The notes under the pieces were generated by a model. The model was given only the letters and a program-made list of their open reading frames with translations. It had not been told where the DNA came from and ran no database searches. From positions 372,001 to 436,000 of the forward strand of contig JANATG010000013.1 of the NCBI GenBank assembly GCA_029449235.1: a stretch of 64,000 nt of DNA. The letters run 5' to 3'. The position numbers were made by a program, and so were the translations under genes. This DNA comes from Linnemannia schmuckeri. Taxonomy: Eukaryota; Mortierellomycota; Mortierellomycetes; Mortierellales; Mortierellaceae. Position 1 is the first letter of the stretch. Each line of letters opens with the position of its first letter. Positions 56,401 through 64,000 of this stretch are shown in pieces.

Positions 56401-59097
56401 GACGAGGAGAAAGTATATCAACTGTCGGAACAGGAACAAAAGACCTTTGCATTCACACTTGAGGTCTTTTCAGAAAAGATTGTGTCATACCTTGTCAACC
56501 GTGATATCAACCATCGATTGTATGCTATCGAGTATGTTAAGGAGCACTTGGAAAATGAACACGTCTCGGACGAGCCAGAGCAAGCTGGAGATCGGGCGAT
56601 TTTGGCGAGAGCTGTCTTCCAAGTTATCTCGACCGCCCTGTCAGATACTCGTGAAAAGGTGGTTTCCATCGCCTTGGCATTACTTGACCAAGTTGTCCGT
56701 AAGTCATAGATGTGTCAGTATTGGATTTGTTTACTATGATTGCACCCCAGGTCATTATCCTTCTAAACGAATTCTTCTTTGGACACGATAATAGGGTTTT
56801 GTATTCAAAACGAGGTCCCCAGCTCCATTGCTTATCGATCACTGGAGCCGATATTTGCACACTTGCTTGTCAAAGCCTCAGACCTCAACACCCGTGTGGC
56901 GCAAGGAGCGATTGGCAGGATTGTGATGCTGTGTGATGATTTTAGGAGACAGCCTTATGCCATCTTGCCGTTAGTATTCCGGCCAGCAAGGACAACGGTC
57001 CTTTACAGACAGGCCCAATCACGCGTTGAAATCGTTGCCAGACTTGTGGATGAGTTCGGTGTCTATGATCGAGTCGCTGGCAAAGGGACCGCTGGCGGTC
57101 TCGAGTTCGAGGTAAAATATATTCAAATGCCCTGCAAATAAGCAAAAAAAGTTTGCCTCTGCGTGAAGTAGTTGTTAACTTTTTCTCGCGTCTGAACCAA
57201 ACATGACTATAGAGCATCACAGAGTTCGCGGTCCCCTATCTGAGTCATACGAACGGGGAGGTTCGCGTAGCAACACGCAAGCTTATCATTGACGTCTGTA
57301 AGTTCTTGAACAAGACCAGAGTCGAGCAGTTTCTTCCTGGCGTCAAGCCATTGCTCATCGAGGTATGAAATGAAATGTCTATTGCTTTGCGATGTGTTCA
57401 TGCCTACTTCGCAAGATACGCGTTTAACAATTCGATATTCTTGCTGTTATCTTCTAGAGTATTCAAAAGGAACTGGAGCCAAAGAAGAGAGCCCCCCATA
57501 CACTAGCTCCTTCCTCCTCACCTGCGTCCTCTCGCTCAATGTCCATGTCAACCTCCAGACCATCCCGATCGGACCTTAAGGCAAATATCTCGGACACATC
57601 AACAGCGACAACCACAACGACTTCTTCAACCACCTCGACGGGAAGGCGCCAGATCCCTACTCCTGTCAAGGTAAATCTCCATATGGATTCGCTCAAGAGT
57701 CTCTTGGTCGAACCAGACTCTCCGGGTCAACCCAGATCCGGCCGTCAGTCTTCCCGACAGCGTTCAGATGCGGCTGTTGCTCACCAAGCGCGTCTGAAGA
57801 TGCCCCTCCGGTCTTCCATCAAGGCTACCCAGGCACTCTACTCTGGCGTGCCGAAGAGTATGGTCAAGCGAAACACTGTACGGTCTCCAGATGAGGAAAA
57901 CGAGTCTACCGCCTCTGAGGACATCAAGCTCAAGATCCCTCAAGTGTCGCCTTCGTTGTCGCGCCCAACCAGCCGGACAGTTCAGGAAAGACCCAAGCCA
58001 GGTTCGCTCAAGACAAAGATCTCTCGACAGGATCTTTCTTCGTCCGAGCATCAGCTTTCCTCCCCAGGAGGCGGATCTCAGCGGAGCGCAGAGTCCTCGT
58101 CGTCGCCACGATCATCGACTGGCAAGGACCGAATGTGTGTCTTTTGTGACGAACGCAGCGACGCCTTTACGGATGAAGGGCTGGTGAAGCATTACTGGGG
58201 AGACTGTGTCATGCTCGCCAACTGTCCCTTCTGCAAAATCGTAAGTTCTCTTCCACAACCTGTATTTCATGAGTAGGCGGCTGATGGCTATATTTGGTAA
58301 CTGACATCTCAATGTTCATATTTTATAGATTATCGAGGTTCCTACACTCTCGGAGCACATGTTGAAGGAATGCCCAAGGCGGAAATTCGTCAAGCAGTGT
58401 GAAAACTGTAGGGAGATCATGGCCGCCGATACCTATCTGGCCCACGTTGCCTGTGGCTGTGTTGGTACGTGCTACTCAACGTACTTTCTTTACGCCGTTA
58501 TCGTTCCTATATTGTCATGCAGCTGTGCATTTGGCTAATCGAATCTCATCCCTAACAAATTCCTACCTGATAATAGCTGTCCCTGAATCGACAGTAAAGT
58601 GTCCACTTTGCCAAGAGGTCATGTTCCCTGACGGTGAGGCCGCCTGGAAACGCCATCTGAACCAAGGAGCAGGATGTCCTATGAACAAGAAAAAGGCAAC
58701 CACACCTGCCACTCCTAAACCAAGGACTCTTCTTTCCAGTGATCAACTCCTTTCACCCTCACCGTCCCACAGCGGCTCTACAATCCCTCGTTATAACCAC
58801 TCTTTGTCATTATCGTCCTTACCGCTTTCACCGGCATCCACGCTCTCGACGCGCTCTTCTTCTTTTGGAGGTGGCATACCAACGACGACTACGGCGAATC
58901 GATACCGGAGCAGTACGACTCTTGCTTCTACCAATGTCTCACCGACGTCCTCAACCAGTTCTTCGTTCATGCTAGAGAAGTCAGGCATCTTGCAGCATAA
59001 CAAGAATTACCTCGCGTCCTCGACGTCTTCGCCCAGTCTTACATCTCTTGCTGCTGCCTCTCATGCCCATGCCCATAATAGTCGAGACCGATTATAA
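53494..59097 (+). CDS. CEP104: CEP104-like microtubule plus-end / ciliary-tip protein
   Basis: Orthologue by architecture of CEP104, a tubulin-binding TOG protein of ciliary tips and centrioles in animals and algae. Exons: 53494..53600, 53753..54058, 54256..54730, 54864..54947, 55037..55256, 55353..55408, 55528..55611, 55731..55892, 55990..56698, 56795..57111, 57213..57362, 57458..58240, 58329..58464, 58577..59097; 1369 aa. Order: N-terminal jelly roll (SYPQDLVLRF, ILSHQYKIASKLDFW, NIYHQVAILALNILGEP), a helical pair (KYEAAENEEFDLAQELK), TOG helices (~640-960), Ser-rich linker, then the Cys/His fingers (MCVFCDERSDAFTDEG, KHYWGDC, CENCREIM, KCPLCQEVMFPDGEAAWKRH, GCPMN). Human CEP104 is 925 aa; extras are a 100-residue N-extension, an Asn/Asp insert in the jelly roll and linkers. 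The intron 54731..54863 is GC-AG. Confidence 0.9.
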
Positions 59098-59259
59098 AAA
59101 AGAGATTGAAAGCCGAGAATGTAGAATGACACCATATAATTTCTCCTGTATGAGAGAGGAGTAGCTCTGCGTTGAAAAGATCCCATCTCCCTAATAAAAA
59201 CTTCGCAATGACAGAACACAACTCCAAAGGATAATGAAATGCTTGATTGGACTCTTTTA

Positions 59260-62069
59260 TTATAAGAATCGCATTCGCTTGGACTCGGCTGAAGCAGTAG
59301 AGACGGTATTGCGATTTGGCTTGGGCTGTCCACGGCTCTGGGCTGTCGTCTCGAAACGAGAGGCAATCTTATGGCTATCATTCACCAACGATCTGATCTC
59401 CTCGGCTACAACATGTGCAGACCCTGTCTCCACAAGGACGCTCTCAATCTTGGTCGCAAGTGCTGTCTGGTAGTCGTTGTCGTACCTTACCAACGATCCC
59501 ACAATCTCCTTGATCTCGGCCTGGAACTTGGATCCCAGGCTGTCGACACCCAATGCACCGCCTTCCTCCTCCTCCTCCTCCTGTGAAGTCGTCTCAGAAG
59601 TCGAGGCGGTTACCGAGGGTGAAGAGGCGAGAATTTGTGAGGTTGTAGATTTCATGGACTCTATCGTCTCGCTTTTGGAACGTGTAAGTCGGCTGTTCAA
59701 GTCCCTGGCTTTGGCGACGGCCAGCTGGCGGACCATGTTGTGACTCTGAAGTTTAGCCTTCTGTAGGATGAGCTGATCTGCCGACAGGGACAAAGATCCC
59801 GAGCTTTCGTACCAGGCAAGACTAGCAGTCTTCATTCCAGAACCTCTGCTCAACAAAGATGGTCCTGCCCAACTTGGTCCAGGGAATGGGATTAGGTGCG
59901 CATGACTCGCTTCGTAGACGGTTTGACTCTGCTGAGTAAGTTCCTGCAAAATCTTGATGTCGTTCACGCCAGTGGTAGTTCTGGATTGCACAGAGGTCGA
60001 GAGTTGGGCGAGGCCCTGCGTGAGGGACTCAGTAATGTCAGCCGCGACACTGTTGGCTAGTAAAGGGACCTTTTCCTGATTCAGTTGCACTAATTCTGTC
60101 ACTTTCCTTACATTATGCTGTGCCTGACGCTATTGTGGAAAAACAAAGGCAAGCAGTCGTATACAGTCAGTTACCGAGCACACAGGAGCACAACAACCAC
60201 TACGATCACCTGGGGATCACCACAAAACAGCACTTACCAATCTCTGATTCGCCGCCCTGGAGGCTCGTCCAATACCCTCAATCTTCGCTCTCATCTCATC
60301 TGCAGCCATAAGGCGCTCGACCAGATTCTCCTGTTCAGTCTGAATAAACTCGAGCGCCGTTCTCAGGCCCTGAAGAAAAGCCTTGGTCTCCTCTAATTCT
60401 TGCAAAAAATGGTTTGGTTTCTTTTCTTGGTCGCGTCGTTGGGCCCGGAACCGCATTTCGGTGTAGAGTTGAGTCTTTTCGCGTTCGCAGGCTGCGACCT
60501 TGTTGAGTACTGATTCTACTTGGACCACTCTCTCGATGTGGTGTCCTCGGAACATCTACGTCACACGAAAAAAGAAACGTCGTGGTCAATTTTCGCATTC
60601 TGGGAAAGGTTACAAGCGGAACAAAACAAGATAATATTCAGTAACACGGTTGTCCTTACGTGTAAAAGACTACCGGCTTCGCTGGCTGCAGCGGTTTCCG
60701 ATCCCGATCCCGACTCTGCCAGCCTTTGATCCTTGATAGACTCGAGCGCAATAAGTTGAGCCTTCTTGGATCCTGCAATGATCTCCAGGAAATGGCTTAC
60801 GCCATCGCTAGTCTGCTGAAGGCGTTCGTACAAACTCTGTATGCTGCTACTTCGTCCCTCCAATGATCCTCGAGCTGCATGTGATTGCCTAATGTAAACA
60901 GGAACCTGGTGTGAGTGTATTTGATTACCTATGAAACTCAAGCTTGACAACTCGATAAATCACTTACTCTACAGCGACTTGCTTCAGAAGGCTGGATATC
61001 TCTTGTGCTGTCTTCTGAAGAGCAACCTAAATATTGAAAAGAAATATATGGTCAGGTGAAAACATTCACGTCACCACGATTATTAATACAATACGGCAAG
61101 ATGTCACCGGTGCTCACCTCGACCGTGTGTCGATTGGTTCCAGTTCTATGAACCAATGGTACGATCTGTGTCTGTTGCAAGTGAGCCTGATACTCTTGAA
61201 AGACGCGGATGGTCTGCATCTCCTGCTGATGATGGATCTCCTTCACTGTCTGCAGTTGCCTTTGTTTCTTGATCCGCTCCTTGCATTCCGCAATCTCGCG
61301 TTCTATTATAGTGTGAGTACATTTTATTTGTTTAGCAACGTAGCGAGAAAAATGACATCCGTGTTCAAGTGAGTTCTACAACAGAAAGTAGAAACTTACG
61401 TTTCCGGGCAATGGCGAGAGTGAGTTCATGACACTGAAGTATCCTTGATTGTTGCTTTTGCCTCACTATAAGAGACTGTTGTTTTTTTGCTAGAGTTTGC
61501 TCCGCATTATCTTTGTCTTGCTTAGCTTTGCTTTGAATGGTGAAAAAAAAAAAATGACGATAGAAAGGTGAGAATGTGCGTGGGAACCACGATAATTCTA
61601 CCGAAAAAAAGTACTTATGCCTGTGATGTAAAGACTTACGAACGAGCTTTGAGGTTTTCTGTGAGGTATTCAAACATTGGTCCACAAGGACCTTGGCACA
61701 AGCTAGTCGAACACAAAGTCAAGTAAAAACAGGAGATAGGTAAGTGAACACGTAATAAATTGGACTGTCAGTAAATGCAGCATCATTAGAAGGAGGTGAA
61801 TACCTGATAAGTGCTTGCAGGCAATATTCAGGCTGTTCATTTCTGAGGGTGGAGGCGTAGAGGCTGATCCGTGGGTGACTTCGTGCTCGAATGTCACCTC
61901 TGTCCGCTCGATAGTCGAGCTCAGTTGTGCTCCATGAGTAGACACGTTCGGCCAGTTCTTGAGCAGGGCTGTTTTGTCCTTGTTCTTGTTGGCAGTTCTG
62001 GTGCTGGCTCTGGTTGTGTGAGACTGTGTTGTCGTGGTCATTGACCTTCCTGGTCCACTGATGCGCCAT
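59260..62069 (-). CDS. Probable augmin subunit, HAUS5/AUG5-like coiled-coil protein
   Basis: Augmin recruits gamma-tubulin to spindle microtubules for branching nucleation. Exons: 61804..62069, 61640..61702, 61400..61530, 61118..61302, 60968..61026, 60660..60888, 60238..60555, 59260..60129; 706 aa. The N-terminal block AERVYSWSTTELDY ... ISLCQGPCGPMFEYLTENLK resembles the CH-like start of HAUS5/AUG5 (W..kEmGY, iCrGn..Piw.fL). After it come long coiled coils (KERIKKQRQLQTVKEIHHQQEMQ; LEETKAFLQGLRTALEF). Exons 1-2 are open in two frames; I chose the one that starts at the first ATG (AAAAAATGG context) and uses the first AG acceptor into exon 3 at 61530. The other starts at 62041 and needs a second AG. 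It converges with CEP104, 162 bp between stops. Confidence 0.55.
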
Positions 62070-62355
62070 TTTTTGTTTTTGTTGTTGATGTGTGTGTGTA
62101 TGGAAGAGAAGGGAACAATGGTGGCGCTTCCTTTCTTCGCAGGTCGTTCACGAAAGGCGATCACAGAATAAAAAGTAAGTGACTTCTGTCCCTGAGAGAA
62201 ATGATTCGCGGTCCAAATCTTATTGGCTGGGCTAGAAATGGTCATTTTTGGGTGGGGTTGGGAAGGAGGCAATAAAATTCGATCGTCCGGGTTCAAGAGA
62301 TTCCTCTTCTTTCCTTCCCTTACTTCCATCACACCTACATTCGACAAACACACCC
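62070..62355. promoter_or_regulatory. Divergent promoter, HAUS5-like / DNAJC11
   Basis: 286 bp between divergent ATGs. Poly-T/poly-A-leaning leaders flank each start, and there is a tgttgttgatgtgtgtgtg run on the HAUS5 side. No TATA element is clear. Confidence 0.5.
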
Positions 62356-64000
62356 ATGGATGACCCTTACGAAGACAGGTCTATGCCTGCCGACACCGGG
62401 AACGGCAACTACGACGCCGATGAACTCATCGATCTCGAGAACATGAAGCCTCCAGAGGTCGATTACTACGCTGTTCTCAACCTCGCAAAAACCGTAAGGA
62501 GTCACACACACTTGTGCTTGACTCTGCTGCTGCAGCCTGGGATTATTGCTAGGCATTTTCTCGACTCTATCGAACAGATATTTATGAATTTTTTTGAACG
62601 TTTTCGTGGAATGGTATAGGCATCGGAGGACGACATTAAGGATTCATACAAACGACTGAGTAGGATCTTTCACCCCGATAAACACAGCGATCCAGCACTC
62701 AAGGAGGCAGCAGAGACAAAGTTCCATGTCATTAACAAGGCTTTCGAAGGTAAGCGAGTGGGATACCTTTCTCACACACCTGGACATATTGGATAAGCAA
62801 AAGACAATGAAGCTGCAATCTAACCCTGACTCTGCTTACCCTTCAACACTTGATAGTCCTAAGCAACCCACAGTTGAGAACTGCCTACGATGAATACGGA
62901 GAGGAGGGTATCAACACAAAGTGGGAAGTCGGTCACAGAATCAAAACTCCTCAGGAGGTAGGCACTCTTTTCTTTGTCTTCGATAGGACGACAGCTTCGA
63001 AACATATATCGTAATGGACGTGCTCAATTGTACTCACCCTTGTTATCCCTTTATACCCTGGTTTTTATAGCTACGCGAGGAGTACTCTCGTTTGGCCAGA
63101 GAGAAGCGAGAGATGGAACTCGAGAGTCTGATCAGGAACAAAAACGACGTTACAATCAATGTCGACGCCACCCGGGTGTTCAAGAACCAGGAAATCATGT
63201 CACCATTTGGAGGCACCGCCTTTGCCAGAAAGTCTCACGGAAGTATACTGGATCCACTCAAGAGGGCCGAAATCATGCAGCTCTACATGAAGAACTCGTT
63301 CGAGGTAAGGTCATTCTTTTTTTGCATATCAAGTGGCATGCTGTGGAAGCGAGGCGTTTCAATTTTCCTGATCAATTTTTTTACTTGGTTGTTTTTATCT
63401 TGTTAGACCCAATTTGGACCCAGGACGCAGTTCATTGTTGGAGGACAGATGACTTCTAGATCAGGAATGGGCGGAGGAAACGTTGTCGGCACCATTCGTC
63501 ACACCTTTTCCGAGAAGCTGAACGTTGAGGTATTGTGACATGCCTGGAAATTGTGACTCAGCTCTCTGTCCGCATGCTGGATCAACGATCAAATCAGTTC
63601 ACCAACTCGATTTCTATCATACTTTTCGTGTTCTAGCTCGGCTCGTCATTGTTAAAACCCAGAGTTGGAGTCCTGAAGGCCACTTACTCAATCGACCCTT
63701 TGACCTTCATTACTGGAACAGCGCAGGTGCGCAACTTCAAGGGACCAGCACCTCTCGTCATGACTTTTGGACGGAGAATCACCAAGGGTGCAACAGGATA
63801 CATGACCTATCGCACTGGAGAGTGGGCTATTGGGTCATGGGGTCCTGTTTTTGAAAGACGGCGCGACTTTTCGTCTATGGCACTCGGTGTCAGTTCACAG
63901 GACGAGAACAGGGCATATCAAGTCGAAGTCCAGACAGGATTGATGCAGTCACATCTCTCTCTGGATTACACATGGACCTTGGACAGCACTACAAAGGTCC
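62356..64000 (+). CDS. DNAJC11: DNAJC11-like mitochondrial J-domain protein, N-terminal part
   Basis: J protein of the mitochondrial outer membrane associated with MICOS and cristae shape. Exons: 62356..62493, 62620..62749, 62857..62957, 63071..63304, 63407..63529, 63637..beyond 64000. J domain at about residues 35-105 (VDYYAVLNLAKTASEDDIKDSYKRLSRIFHPDKHSDP), with the HPD tripeptide intact and the usual TAYDEYGEEG after helix IV. It is followed by LREEYSRLAREKREMELESLI and then the beta-rich DNAJC11 region (FGPRTQFIVGGQMTSRSGMGGG, LKPRVGVLKATYSIDPLTF). No signal peptide. The C-terminal part is outside the window. Another cristae gene, MIC26/27, is present at 21.5-23.3 kb but not adjacent. Confidence 0.93.

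Noticed and set aside
61719..62042. Alternative HAUS5 exon 1 frame beginning MTTTTQSHTTRAS
   Set aside because: It starts at the second ATG, needs a more distal AG at the third exon and lacks the augmin-like LCQGPCGPMFEYL block. Kept as a finding but not as the model.
1..64000. CRISPR arrays, prophage, bacterial-type operons, secondary-metabolite clusters
   Set aside because: The DNA is eukaryotic with spliceosomal introns throughout. No spaced direct-repeat arrays, phage genes or PKS/NRPS signatures were seen.

Overview
The window is nuclear DNA of a filamentous, early-diverging fungus, most likely Mucoromycota and probably Mortierellomycotina-like (inference). Nearly every gene carries several short spliceosomal introns (mostly 60-270 nt, GTAAG-type donors, TAG/CAG acceptors). 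Fungal families (PIL1 eisosome BAR protein, ATG26 sterol glucosyltransferase, RRN7, ADA2, an FTA4-like kinetochore subunit, a DAL5-type carrier) sit beside genes that yeasts lack (JMJD6, neurochondrin, CEP104, a probable augmin subunit). A LINE C-terminal fragment is of the kind I recall from Mortierella and Rhizophagus genomes.

Layout. 0-24 kb: start of a PGM2-like phosphomutase (-), JMJD6 (-), RRN7 (-) divergent from SDS22 (+), a PIL1 protein with an 820-residue Gln-rich tail (-), MSRB (-), ATG26 (-), and a MIC26/MIC27 MICOS subunit (-). 24-42 kb: an allantoate-permease-type MFS carrier (+), SNF1/AMPK alpha (+), an F-BAR RhoGAP (-), ADA2 (+) and neurochondrin (+). 42-45.8 kb is the only accessory stretch: a LINE remnant broken by a TGA codon, two minus-oriented poly(A)-tailed elements with tRNA-like box A and box B motifs separated by three copies of one 12-bp target sequence, a tRNA-Leu(AAG) gene and an inverted repeat. 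45.8-64 kb: PCF11 (-) divergent from an FTA4-like gene (+), CEP104 (+), a probable HAUS5/AUG5 augmin subunit (-), and the start of DNAJC11 (+).

No operon logic applies, but there are five divergent pairs with shared upstream DNA, and three consecutive microtubule or kinetochore genes (FTA4-like, CEP104, HAUS5-like) between 50.5 and 62 kb. Gene models were spliced by hand: every multi-exon model was checked for donor and acceptor dinucleotides, phase at every junction and a total divisible by three. The points of most interest are the nested SINE-like insertions, the retained ciliary-tip gene CEP104, 12-15 nt microexons, two GC-AG introns and the PIL1 tail. I see no CRISPR array, prophage, secondary-metabolite cluster or virus.
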